Source: Clostridia bacterium (GTDB lineage: Bacteria > Bacillota > Peptococcia > DRI-13 > UBA5745). Taken from it: a stretch of DNA of 64,000 nucleotides. The stretch covers positions 18,734 to 82,733 of the forward strand of contig JAHDMJ010000004.1 of NCBI GenBank assembly GCA_018436095.1, in the 5' to 3' direction. This document shows positions 35,159 to 43,761 of this stretch, piece by piece (positions within the stretch are counted from its first letter, which is position 1; every line of letters starts with the position of its first letter). Position numbers and translations under genes: made by a program. Below the pieces are notes generated by a model, which saw nothing but the letters and a program-made list of their open reading frames with translations, did no database searches and was not told where the DNA came from.

Positions 35159-36433
35159 ATGCTGGCGAATTTTTTTTCGTTGAAACAGCTAGAAAATATG
35201 GCTAAATCCTATACCGACTGTACAGGCGTTCCGGTTACTGTTTTTGATGAAGAAATGGTGATCATAGCGGAGGCGGGCCGGGAAATGAAAGTTTGTAAAT
35301 TTTCCGAGATATACAATAAGGCCGGTGCCTGTATAAAAGTTTTAAAATTCTCCGGCGAAATGGCTCTTAATTTGGGAGAACCGTATATTTATTCTTGCCC
35401 GGCAGGGTTTTTGCATATTTGCGTGGCCTTGATTAATGACAAGAAATTTCAGGGCTGCTTTATTGCCGGACCTATATCCATGAATACCATCAGCGAAAAA
35501 AACATCAGCACTATTATAGAATTAAATGAAGGCAACGCCAATATGCAGGAGTTTTTACCAAAGCTAACATTATTCATCAAGGACATGCCCATATATACTC
35601 CCTCCAGGATATCCAGCTTGTCCCAATTATTGTTTAATACGGTGCTGAGCTTATATAGCAACAAAGAAGATTATTTATACATGAGCACGAAATATAATAC
35701 ATACAGTCAGATTTCTGAGGACATAAAAAATTATAAAGAAGCACAACGGCTTTCTACGGAAAAACTGGCCCAAAATGCAGCGGAGGATATGGTCAGGGAG
35801 CTGCAAAAGCGGATCCGCTCCAGAGACCGGGAGGGAGCTTACCATTTGGCTAACATGGTCTTAGAGGATATCCGCCTGTCGGAAGCCGGTAATTTTGAAG
35901 TCATGAAACTACGCCTTTTTGAGCTTTATATAACCTTATCCCGGTCGGGCGTAGAAAGCGGCGCTTCTATTCAAAAGGTTTTCGGTATTAATTTTGACCT
36001 GGTGGCTTCCTTAAATAGTATCCTTACGGTACCCCAATTACAGGAATGGGCCCAAAAGGTGGTAGACCATTTTATTGACAATGTATTTTCCAGTATTTAT
36101 TCCGGCCGCTCTCTTATTATCGCCAATGCTATCCGCCATATCAATACCAACTATATGACGAAAATCAATCTGAAGAATTTGGCGGAGCTTCTCCATGTCA
36201 ATGAATCCTATCTTTCCAAGCTGTTCAAGCAGGAAATGGGTCAGAATTTTACGGATTATCTGAATGAAATCCGCATCAACAAGAGCCTGTCCCTGATCCG
36301 GGATACGGACAATAATTTACTGGATATCGCTCTGGCCGTGGGCTTCGAAGATCAAAGTTATTATACTAAAGTTTTCCGAAAAGTGATGAACCAAACACCT
36401 AAACAATACCGCAATGGAAGAATCAGTGCATAG
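35159..36433 (+). CDS. PocR-domain AraC-family regulator
   Basis: 424 residues. The N-terminal PocR ligand-binding domain (about residues 8-150; LKQLENMAKSYTDCTGVPV, CPAGFLHICVALI) has several cysteines. A linker with a helical segment follows, then a C-terminal AraC double helix-turn-helix (INLKNLAELLHVNESYLSKL and LLDIALAVGFEDQSYYTKVF). PocR domains are found on regulators of B12-linked pathways. It is divergent to the corrinoid/MttB operon and upstream of the reductive-activator operon, so it is the likely activator of both. Confidence 0.88.
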   Translation: MLANFFSLKQLENMAKSYTDCTGVPVTVFDEEMVIIAEAGREMKVCKFSEIYNKAGACIKVLKFSGEMALNLGEPYIYSCPAGFLHICVALINDKKFQGCFIAGPISMNTISEKNISTIIELNEGNANMQEFLPKLTLFIKDMPIYTPSRISSLSQLLFNTVLSLYSNKEDYLYMSTKYNTYSQISEDIKNYKEAQRLSTEKLAQNAAEDMVRELQKRIRSRDREGAYHLANMVLEDIRLSEAGNFEVMKLRLFELYITLSRSGVESGASIQKVFGINFDLVASLNSILTVPQLQEWAQKVVDHFIDNVFSSIYSGRSLIIANAIRHINTNYMTKINLKNLAELLHVNESYLSKLFKQEMGQNFTDYLNEIRINKSLSLIRDTDNNLLDIALAVGFEDQSYYTKVFRKVMNQTPKQYRNGRISA

Positions 36434-36516
36434 CGGAATATTACAAAAAGTCGCAAAAATTTTATAAAATTGAAATAAGATTACGCTATATAATGAAATA
36501 ATGAGGAGGGAGAGGC

Positions 36517-37152
36517 ATGACCTTGATCAAATTGGAAACAAGTTGTCCGGTGGATCAGGAAGCTGTGTTTCGCCGGCTTAGCATTACCGGTGATTCTATT
36601 GCCTGCCAGTCTTCTCGCTCTGCCCTTATATCATTGCTTGAAAAAAGCGCCGGGTTGATAGAAAGCAGCTGTTATTACTGCCTGGTGCCCAACTTATACC
36701 AATTGCCGGAGCCGGAACTGGCCCAATGTGAAAAGCTGGTACTATGCTTTGCTACTTTGGGCCCCAAGATATCGGCGCAAATCGGACTTTACTTTGAGAG
36801 CAGAGATTATCTGGAAGGCTACTTGCTGGATCATTTGGGCAACGAAATGCTCTTTAGTGCCAGTGAGGAAATGAACCGGCTTATCGAAGCCAAAGTGAGG
36901 GAGCAGGGTTATAATCTGACCATTCCCTTTTCTCCAGGTGAAGGCTGCCTGGAATTAGAGTACCAAGCCCTATTTTTAGAGGAAATGAAAAGACAGGGGG
37001 AAATACCTGTCAGTATAAATAACCATTATATGCTGAATCCGGAAAAAAGTATCCTATATGTATTTGGGGCAGACCCCAATATCCCTCAATGCGATATTCA
37101 GCACGATTGCAGCCGCTGCACCAGGGAAAAATGCTATTTCCGGGGCAAGTAA
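36517..37152 (+). CDS. MetH activation-domain-like protein
   Basis: 211 residues. The core, VLCFATLGPKISAQIG, DYLEGYLLDHLGNEMLF and TIPFSPGEGCLELEYQALF, resembles the SAM-binding activation domain of cobalamin-dependent methionine synthase, encoded here as a stand-alone protein. The C-terminus is a cysteine cluster (CDIQHDCSRCTREKCYF) that could bind metal or an Fe-S cluster. Such genes accompany corrinoid methyltransferases and RACE proteins. Starts after GAGGAGGGAG. Confidence 0.8.
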   Translation: MTLIKLETSCPVDQEAVFRRLSITGDSIACQSSRSALISLLEKSAGLIESSCYYCLVPNLYQLPEPELAQCEKLVLCFATLGPKISAQIGLYFESRDYLEGYLLDHLGNEMLFSASEEMNRLIEAKVREQGYNLTIPFSPGEGCLELEYQALFLEEMKRQGEIPVSINNHYMLNPEKSILYVFGADPNIPQCDIQHDCSRCTREKCYFRGK

Positions 37153-37169
37153 TGGAGTATAATAAATGA

Positions 37170-37194
37170 GGCGGGAGTTATCTCCCGCTTTGTT
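37170..37194 (+). terminator. Short hairpin between the MetH-like and RACE genes
   Basis: GCGGGAG (37171-37177) pairs with CTCCCGC (37182-37188), then TTTGTT. Possibly a partial terminator or an mRNA-processing hairpin. Confidence 0.5.
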
Positions 37195-37237
37195 ATATTG
37201 AGTCGTAGGACGTAGGACATCGGAAAGGAGTTCTGAG

Positions 37238-39013
37238 ATGGACAATAGCCGGGAATACACCGTACAATTTCCCCTCCAGGGCAAGACCATACAGGCGCCT
37301 CAGGGCATTACCCTGGCCCAGGCTGCCGCTTTAGCCGGGTTCCCTCTGAATCTGGTTTGCGGCGGCAAAGGTACTTGCGGCAAATGCTGGATCAGCATAG
37401 AAAAAGCAGGGGTAAAAAGCCGGGTTATGGCCTGCCGGACTTTGCTGGAGGAGCCGGTAAGCCTGTTTTTGCAGAAAGAGGATTACGTTCATCAGGCCAA
37501 TATCCTTACCGGCGGCTTTGCCGGCAGAAGGGCCGAGCTTCGTCCTGCCGTGACGAAGACCTACTTGCCGCCAAAGGAGATGACGCCCGATTATTGCGGC
37601 GGTTTCACCTCCTGGACAGATCCTTACCTTTTAAAGAAGCTGGGCGGGATATTCCGGCAAGGGGCGGAGGGTCAAGGGATAACCCTGGTGAAACGGCAAG
37701 AGCAGGTTATCGACATTCAGGCCGGAGATACCAGGGCTTTGCTCTATGGAGCGGCCTGCGATATCGGCACAACCAGTGTGGCGTTGTTTATTTATGATTT
37801 AAATAGCGGCGCTTTACTGCTGACACTTTCCGGCTTAAATGGACAGATCAGCCATGGCGCCGACGTCATCAGCCGGATTGCTTTTGCTTGCGGTGAAGAA
37901 GCGGGTACAAAAATCTTGCAGGAGCTTATCGGCAAGACCATCAATGATCTGCTGGAGCAAGGGGCGGCCTCTCTGCCGGGTCTGAAAGAAAATCTCTTCT
38001 CCTTCGTGGCCGGCGGCAATACGGCTATGCAGCATTTCTTTTTCGGCTATTATCCTGAAAACTTAGGCCATAGCCCCTTTGCCAGCCTCTCCTTGGAAAG
38101 ACAGGAAACCACAGGAGGCCATTCGGGCCTGGAGCTGCCCCGGCGCTGCCAGGTTGCTTTCCTGCCTTTAATCGGCGGTTTTGTGGGCGGCGACATTACG
38201 GCGGTACTGCTGACCATTCCGGAGGACCGGAAGCTTCGGCTGATTATTGATCTGGGCACCAACGGCGAAATCGTTTTAGGGACGAAGGACCGCTATCTGG
38301 CAGCTTCCACTGCCTGCGGCCCGGCCCTTGAGGGAGCCAGCCTCAACTGCGGTATGCGGGGGTCTAGAGGGGCCATAGAGAGAGTAACCGTTGATGCTGG
38401 CGGTGCGGAGGCTATCCTTTGCCAGGTGATCGGCGGCGGCCAGGCCGTAGGAATCTGCGGTTCCGGTATTGTGGATGCGGTGGCCCTCATGCTGCGTTAC
38501 GGGCTGATGGACAGAACAGGCCGGATATTAAGCCGTAAGGAATACGAAGAGCTCCATGGCGGCTCTGATTTGGGGGCCCGTCTGGCCCCTTATCTGGCAG
38601 TCCATGGGGAGCTGCCGGCTTTTTATCTGACGCCTCAAGTTTTTATTGATCAGAAGGATATCCGGCAAATTCAATTGGCCAAGAGCGCCATCTGCGCCGG
38701 TTGCCTGGCCTTGGCTGCCAATTGGGGATTGAAGCTGGACGAGCTGGACGAGCTAATTCTGGCAGGAGCCTTCGGCAATTATATTGATAAGGATAGTGCT
38801 TTAGCCATCGGTCTGCTGCCTGCCGTAGCCGCCGATAAAATCATTCCCATCGGCAATGGAGCAGGCCTGGGTACGGCTATGTATTTGCTGGATCAAAACC
38901 TGGAGGCCAAGGCCCGGGAGTTGATTGCCAATACCTGCCACTGTGAGCTGGCCTGCGATGCTGTCTTTATGGAGCAATATATTTGCCAGATGGACTTTCC
39001 GGAGCTGACATAG
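37238..39013 (+). CDS. RACE/RamA-type reductive activator of corrinoid proteins
   Basis: 591 residues. N-terminal plant-type 2Fe-2S ferredoxin domain (CGGKGTCGKCW and a later VMAC). The ASKHA ATPase-like region follows: YGAACDIGTTSVALFIYDL, VAGGNTAMQHFFFG, LIIDLGTNGEIVLG, CGPALEGASLNCGMRG and ICGSGIVDAVALML. It re-reduces Co(II) corrinoid to Co(I) when the methyl carriers are oxidised, driven by ATP. It matches the DUF4445-containing RACE branch. Placed between the MetH-like and CobW-type genes on the right arm of the regulon. Confidence 0.93.
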   Translation: MDNSREYTVQFPLQGKTIQAPQGITLAQAAALAGFPLNLVCGGKGTCGKCWISIEKAGVKSRVMACRTLLEEPVSLFLQKEDYVHQANILTGGFAGRRAELRPAVTKTYLPPKEMTPDYCGGFTSWTDPYLLKKLGGIFRQGAEGQGITLVKRQEQVIDIQAGDTRALLYGAACDIGTTSVALFIYDLNSGALLLTLSGLNGQISHGADVISRIAFACGEEAGTKILQELIGKTINDLLEQGAASLPGLKENLFSFVAGGNTAMQHFFFGYYPENLGHSPFASLSLERQETTGGHSGLELPRRCQVAFLPLIGGFVGGDITAVLLTIPEDRKLRLIIDLGTNGEIVLGTKDRYLAASTACGPALEGASLNCGMRGSRGAIERVTVDAGGAEAILCQVIGGGQAVGICGSGIVDAVALMLRYGLMDRTGRILSRKEYEELHGGSDLGARLAPYLAVHGELPAFYLTPQVFIDQKDIRQIQLAKSAICAGCLALAANWGLKLDELDELILAGAFGNYIDKDSALAIGLLPAVAADKIIPIGNGAGLGTAMYLLDQNLEAKARELIANTCHCELACDAVFMEQYICQMDFPELT

Positions 39014-39030
39014 AAAAGGGGGAAATACCG

Positions 39031-40005
39031 TTGACCGATATTATTTTGCTCACCGGCTTTTTGGGGGCCGGCAAAACCACTTTATTAAACCGCTTATTAA
39101 GCGGCAATGAGAACCCGGGAAAAACCGTCGGCGTTATCGTCAATGAATTCAGCCAGACCGGTGTGGACGGTCAAATTATCCAGGCGCCCTCAGGCACCAG
39201 CCTGGTGGAATTAAATAACGGTTCAATATTTTGCGCCTGTATTAAAGATCACTTTGTGGATGCGTTAATTGATTTGGCTGGCCGCAGTCTGGACCTGCTG
39301 TTTATTGAGGCTTCCGGTTTGGCGGACCCTGCCAATTTTACGTCCATACTGGAAGGCATCAAAAAGCAGACGAAGGATGCCTACCGTTATCTGGGCGGAG
39401 TCTGCCTGGTGGATGCCCTCTATTTTCCGAAGTTTTTCTCTCTTTTACCGGCTTTAAAAAGACAATTGCTTTATAGCAAAGTAGTTTTAATTAATAAGGC
39501 CGACCTGGTGGAGCCGGCGCAAATAGCCCATTGCCTGGATTTGATCCGGGAGACTAACCCGGCGGCTGCGGTCTACGAAACCTCCTATTGCCGGATTGCC
39601 TTCGATCAGCTATATCAAGACCTGACGCCGTCCCGGGATGAGACTGAGGGGGGAGAGGGAGCGGCAGCAACGGGCCGGCCGGCTCTTGACAGCACCAATA
39701 CGCCGGAAACCCGGCCTAAGACCTTGACCATTCATCCGGCAAAGGCCATAGAGATGGGCCAGCTAAAAGCCCTGCTGGCCGGCTTGACGCCCCATGCCTA
39801 CCGGATAAAGGGTTTTATGATGACCACGGAGGGGCCCTGCTTTGTTAGCTGCGTGGGAGAGGAGATAAATATCCAGCCCGTTGACAAAATGGGAGGGGAG
39901 GCTTCTTTGGTGGTTATCGCCTCTGTGGGCATTAAAATTATTTCTCTGGCTACGGCGGAAGCCCGCAAATATTGGGGCGATGATGTGCAAATTAAAGTAG
40001 ACTGA
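39031..40005 (+). CDS. CobW/G3E-family GTPase
   Basis: 324 residues from TTG 39031, eight bases after AAAGGGGG; an upstream in-frame ATG lies inside the RACE gene. P-loop GFLGAGKTTLLNRLL, the metal-binding-like LVELNNGSIFCACI (one variant of the CxCC motif), SGLADPANF and the base-recognition NKADL. A variable linker (residues about 205-240) precedes a C-terminal domain. G3E GTPases deliver metal ions or act on cobalamin enzymes. Here it probably helps load or repair the corrinoid methyltransferases, possibly zinc for the MtbA-like enzyme; this is inference. Confidence 0.85.
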   Translation: MTDIILLTGFLGAGKTTLLNRLLSGNENPGKTVGVIVNEFSQTGVDGQIIQAPSGTSLVELNNGSIFCACIKDHFVDALIDLAGRSLDLLFIEASGLADPANFTSILEGIKKQTKDAYRYLGGVCLVDALYFPKFFSLLPALKRQLLYSKVVLINKADLVEPAQIAHCLDLIRETNPAAAVYETSYCRIAFDQLYQDLTPSRDETEGGEGAAATGRPALDSTNTPETRPKTLTIHPAKAIEMGQLKALLAGLTPHAYRIKGFMMTTEGPCFVSCVGEEINIQPVDKMGGEASLVVIASVGIKIISLATAEARKYWGDDVQIKVD

Positions 40006-40074
40006 TGGAATTAGTAGGAAATAATCCGGATTTATAAAAAATCGTCGGAATTAGTAGTCAGGATTGTACTAAAT

Positions 40075-40116
40075 GTAGCGGTTTTTATCCTAGAATAAAG
40101 ACCGCTATTTTTTTTA
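40075..40116 (+). terminator. Terminator between the CobW-type and MtbA-like genes
   Basis: TAGCGGT (40076-40082) pairs with ACCGCTA (40101-40107) and is followed by eight T residues. Confidence 0.8.
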
Positions 40117-40151
40117 TGATAAGAATAATCAAACGAATCGGAGGATGAATT

Positions 40152-41507
40152 ATGGGTAAAGAATTAATTTTTGAGACCTTGCGCCATCAGAAAACCCCTT
40201 CCGTACCCTGGGTGCCTTTTGCAGGCGTTCATGCCGGCAAATTAAAGGGCTATACAGCCGAAGAAGTGCTCACCGATGGTGAAAAGCTTTTTGAATCCTT
40301 GATGGAAGTAAAGAAACTCTATGCACCGGATGGCTTGCCCATCGTATTTGATCTTCAGCTGGAGGCGGAGATTTTGGGCTGCGAACTGCTGTGGGCTAAG
40401 TCCAATCCTCCTTCGGTCAAAACCCATCCCCTGGCCGGCGGCGAATACAAGATTCCCTGCAAATGCGAGATTCCCAAGAAAGACTCCGGCCGCATCCCCA
40501 TGATTTTGGACGTAACCAAGCGGATCAAGAAAGAAATCGGCGACACCACCGCATTGTACGGCTTGATTTGCGGTCCCTTCACCTTGGCTTCCCATCTGCG
40601 GGGCAGCGATATCTTTATGGATATGATCATGAACGAGCAATACGTGAAAGATCTGGTGGAGTTCTGCGGTGAAGTCTGCATGGCCATGGCCGATTATTAC
40701 GCCGAAGCCGGCGTGGATGTAGTTGCGCTGGTGGATCCGCTGGTCAGCCAGATTTCTCCTGATCACTTTGAAGCAATGCTCAATCCTACCTTTACTGCCT
40801 GCTTCGATTATATCCGCAGCAAGGGCCTGTTCTCTTCCTTCTTTGTCTGCGGCAACGCCAGCCTGCAGTTGGAAGTGATGTGCCATACGAAACCCGATTG
40901 CATTTCCGTAGACGAAAACGTCAGTCTGCCCACAGCCAAAGCCATCACCGACAAATACGGCATTACCCTGGCCGGCAACATTCCCCTGACCACGGTAATG
41001 CTTCACGGCAATCAGCAGGACAACATGAAATGCGTAGTAGATCTGCTGGACAGCATTGATCATCACAACTTCATCCTCAGCCCCGGCTGCGATATGCCTT
41101 ACGATGTTCCCATTGAGAATACAGTGGCAGCCATGCAGGCCGTGAAAAACACCGAGGTAGTCCGGGAAATGGTAGCCGGTTATGAAGCAGTTGACGACAG
41201 CATCGATGTGGAGCTGCCGGACTATGCCAATCTGGCCAAGCCTTTGATCGAAGTCTGCACTCTGGACTCCGAAAGCTGTGCCGCTTGCACCTATATGTGG
41301 GCCAGTGTCAAGGATACCAAGGACCAGATCTTTGGCGACAAGATCGACATTGTGGAGTACAAATACACCACAAAAGACGGTATTGCCCGCATCCGCAAAA
41401 AAGGCCTGACCAATCTGCCTACCTTGTGCATCAATGGCGAAGTTAAATGGGTATCCATTATTCCCAGCCGGGATGAGCTGGTGGCGGAAATCAATAAATT
41501 GCTGTAG
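40152..41507 (+). CDS. Uroporphyrinogen decarboxylase-fold (MtbA/MtaA-like) methyltransferase fused to a thioredoxin-like C-terminal domain
   Basis: 451 residues. The first 360 or so form the UroD/MtaA/MtbA barrel (YGLICGPFTLASHL, EAGVDVVALVDPL, CISVDENVSL, LSPGCDMPYDVPIENT). MtaA/MtbA bind zinc through HxC and a distal Cys: here FFVCGN keeps the Cys but has Phe where the His stands, and PGCD supplies the distal Cys. The last 85 residues (ESCAACTYMW, LPTLCINGEVKWVSIIPSRDELVAEINKLL) look like a thioredoxin fold with CxxC. It probably moves the methyl group from the corrinoid protein to a thiol or other acceptor. It has its own leader after a terminator and the ribosome site CGGAGGATG. Confidence 0.85.
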   Translation: MGKELIFETLRHQKTPSVPWVPFAGVHAGKLKGYTAEEVLTDGEKLFESLMEVKKLYAPDGLPIVFDLQLEAEILGCELLWAKSNPPSVKTHPLAGGEYKIPCKCEIPKKDSGRIPMILDVTKRIKKEIGDTTALYGLICGPFTLASHLRGSDIFMDMIMNEQYVKDLVEFCGEVCMAMADYYAEAGVDVVALVDPLVSQISPDHFEAMLNPTFTACFDYIRSKGLFSSFFVCGNASLQLEVMCHTKPDCISVDENVSLPTAKAITDKYGITLAGNIPLTTVMLHGNQQDNMKCVVDLLDSIDHHNFILSPGCDMPYDVPIENTVAAMQAVKNTEVVREMVAGYEAVDDSIDVELPDYANLAKPLIEVCTLDSESCAACTYMWASVKDTKDQIFGDKIDIVEYKYTTKDGIARIRKKGLTNLPTLCINGEVKWVSIIPSRDELVAEINKLL

Positions 41508-41584
41508 TTTTAAGATTCAAACAAAGCTTTCAAATTTTGTGTTAAATTTTACGTCAATTTAAGCGGTTTTTGAGTTTTTATGCC

Positions 41585-41613
41585 TTGACAGTTGGCAGAA
41601 TACATTTTATAAT
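41585..41613 (+). promoter_or_regulatory. Consensus promoter of the tRNA-Pro gene
   Basis: TTGACA, 17 bp, TATAAT: a perfect consensus, 12 bp before the tRNA 5' end. Confidence 0.9.
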
Positions 41614-41625
41614 AGTCGTTGTCGT

Positions 41626-41700
41626 CGGGGCGTAGCTCAGTTTGGCTAGAGCGCCATCTTGGGGTGGTGGAGGCCGCAAGTTCAAGTCTTGTCGCTCCGA
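41626..41700 (+). tRNA. tRNA-Pro (anticodon GGG)
   Basis: Acceptor CGGGGCG/CGCTCCG, anticodon stem CCATC/GGTGG with loop TTGGGGT, giving anticodon GGG. T-arm GTTCAAGTC. The CCA end is not encoded. A different proline isoacceptor (TGG) occurs in the tRNA operon at 52 kb. Confidence 0.9.
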
Positions 41701-41870
41701 CTCTTTTTCAGACGATTAGCCGGTTGCCTTATGGGCAGCCGGTTTTTTCTATTTGCCGGGAGGTTTGCAGAAAGAGTCTAACTTTCCGGGACACTACACA
41801 ATACACGTGGCAGGTATAGTCACGGATAGGTGGGGATATAGTGGCTGGGAGCGCCGGACAGTGGAACAGT

Positions 41871-41905
41871 GGGCAGTGGGCAGTGGGCAGTGGGCAGTGG
41901 GCAGT
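41871..41905. repeat. 7-bp tandem repeat (GGGCAGT, five copies)
   Basis: Five perfect contiguous copies of GGGCAGT, with further degenerate GGCAGTGACC copies to about 41965. Confidence 0.9.
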
Positions 41906-41971
41906 GACCTCATGGGCTGAGGGCGCCGGGGGCAGTGACCCGCGGGCTGGGCTCTGGGCAGTGACCTTACT

Positions 41972-42206
41972 CAAAATTGCAGGTTTGTCGCCGTTCGCTT
42001 AGGCTAACTGAGCAAAATTGCAGGTTTGTAACCCTTAAATCTCGGTTTCAGAACGAGTTTGACCCGAAAATAGGGCAAAATCCTATTTTAAGGCCAAAAT
42101 CACCACTACAAACCTGCAATTTTGCTCAAAATGCTATAACAATGTAAACAAACTTGCAATTTTGCACAAAACGCCATGATCATGTTAACAAACCTGCAAT
42201 TTTGCC
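41972..42206. repeat. Cluster of five GCAAAATTGCARGTTTGT motifs, three at exact 40-bp spacing
   Basis: Forward copies lie at 41972-41988 and 42011-42029. Inverted copies (ACAAACYTGCAATTTTGC) lie at 42108, 42148 and 42188, exactly 40 bp apart; the intervening 21 bp are related to one another. The first pair flanks CGCTTAGGCTAACTGA. No cas genes are nearby and the repeat is too short for a typical CRISPR array. Confidence 0.85.
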
Positions 42207-42217
42207 CCAAATGCTCT

Positions 42218-42464
42218 GAGCACGAGGGCACTGAAGAAGTCGCTTCCCATCCAGCCGTGTGTACAAAAAACGAGATATTATGTGTATTTGCCTCAGCTAA
42301 CTGCCCGGAATTTCAAGTTTTACCGCACCGGGCACCGTCTTTTTCCTATATTTAGCGTCTTGGCAGATTAAAATGCCTATTTTAACAGAGCGCACCACAT
42401 AATACTTCAAATTTTGTACACCCGGCTGAGACTGAGGCGACTTTTTCAGTGTCCTCCTGAGCAC
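42218..42464. mobile_element. Imperfect ~68-bp inverted-repeat element (MITE-like or structured RNA)
   Basis: The left arm 42218-42284 and right arm 42396-42464 are inverted copies: both contain CACTGAARAAGTCGC, CAGCCGKGTGTACAAAA and TATTATGTG in the same order once the right arm is reversed. About 110 bp lie between, with no gene. No transposase is present, and no target-site duplication is obvious. It could be a non-autonomous element or the gene of a long folded RNA. Confidence 0.6.
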
Positions 42465-42661
42465 CAGGCAGATATAGTATAAACTGTAGAGGTGCATCGA
42501 TAGTGTTGAGAAGGGCGTCCTAAAGACTTTTTGCAAATTCCAGGATGGCGGAAGCGACGCTGTCAGCCCATAGGATTAAATAACAACAAGTAAAATCAAG
42601 CGGCGGTTTTCCTATTTCTTTATAATAAATAGGGAGTGGTTGAAACGAGGTGAAATAACCA

Positions 42662-43660
42662 ATGTATGTGTGGCAGAAACAAGTTCAAATAATTGTTGAC
42701 GAGATTGACCGGTGTATTAAAAATCATATCGGCGAGGCCTTGACGCTGCGTTCCCTTTCCCGTAAGCTGGGTTACTCTGAATTTTATACGACAAGAAAAT
42801 TCAAAGAAATATCGGGTATGCAGTTTAGAGAGTATTTGCGGCACAGAAAGTTAGCCTTTGCGCTAAAAGAGGTTCGGGATAGCGATAAAAGCTTTTTGGC
42901 TATTGCTTTTGATTATGGGTTTTCATCACATGAGGCTTTTACCAGAGCTTTTAAAGGAACATATGGTGTGACGCCCAGAGAATATCGAAAAAATCCTAGG
43001 CCCGTAGTTCTTCGTACAAAGATCAGCTCTTTTGACCGCTACTTTTTAGGATTAGGGGAAATTGGTATGATTAAATCCGCAGATAAAGTAAAAGTTTATT
43101 TTGTAACCATACCCGCGCACAAATTTTTGCACATTAAAAACAATGAGAGTAACGGCTATTGGGATTTTTGGCAAAAGCAAAGTCTTATTCCCGGACAGGA
43201 CAGCGAAACAATTTGCGGCTTACTCGATAGTATCAAGGGCAAATTGGATGATGATGGCGGCAGCGAAGTTAACTGCGCCAGCGGTCAGATTATGGCCTAT
43301 ATAAACGACCCGAAGGGCAGGCTTTGCGATTGGGGTATTCTGCGCACAGAGTGTTGGGGTGTACGGCTTCCTTTCGATTATAACGGGGAAGTACCGCCGC
43401 AAATGCTGATGATTGATGTTCCAGAAGCCGAGTATATTGTTTTTGAACATGGGGCCTTTGATTATGAACAGGAAAATTGCAGTGTCGAAGAAAAAATTGA
43501 AAGGGCAATGGCAAGCTTTGATTATGCTGGCAACGGTTACTGTATTGATACTTCCCCCGGCAGGATAATGTACTTTTTTTATAATCCCGAACAGTATTTT
43601 AAGTATATCAGACCCGTGAGAAAGTTAGATAAAATCGATGGTGTGCCTAACGATAAATAA
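42662..43660 (+). CDS. AraC-family regulator with GyrI-like C-terminal ligand domain
   Basis: 332 residues with the reverse of the common AraC order. The DNA-binding part is N-terminal (LTLRSLSRKLGYSEFYTTRKFKEISG and FLAIAFDYGFSSHEAFTRAFKGTYGVTPREYRKN). A roughly 180-residue C-terminal domain of the GyrI/Rob type follows (VYFVTIPAHKFLHIKN ... IEVPEAEYIVFEHG-like strand). It probably senses a small molecule. The gene is isolated downstream of the repeat zone. Confidence 0.85.
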   Translation: MYVWQKQVQIIVDEIDRCIKNHIGEALTLRSLSRKLGYSEFYTTRKFKEISGMQFREYLRHRKLAFALKEVRDSDKSFLAIAFDYGFSSHEAFTRAFKGTYGVTPREYRKNPRPVVLRTKISSFDRYFLGLGEIGMIKSADKVKVYFVTIPAHKFLHIKNNESNGYWDFWQKQSLIPGQDSETICGLLDSIKGKLDDDGGSEVNCASGQIMAYINDPKGRLCDWGILRTECWGVRLPFDYNGEVPPQMLMIDVPEAEYIVFEHGAFDYEQENCSVEEKIERAMASFDYAGNGYCIDTSPGRIMYFFYNPEQYFKYIRPVRKLDKIDGVPNDK

Positions 43661-43761
43661 AAACGATTTATCATGCAGGTCAATGCCCGCATGGTTTGAT
43701 TTTGCAGGAAGCTGGGAATGGAAGCATTAGCAAAGACTCCTCAATGAGCAAACTGTCCGGG

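Noticed and set aside
42108..42206. CRISPR-like array (regular repeats with 21-bp gaps)
   Set aside because: The repeat core is only about 18 bp, there are three units, the gaps are similar to each other rather than unique, and no cas genes are present.
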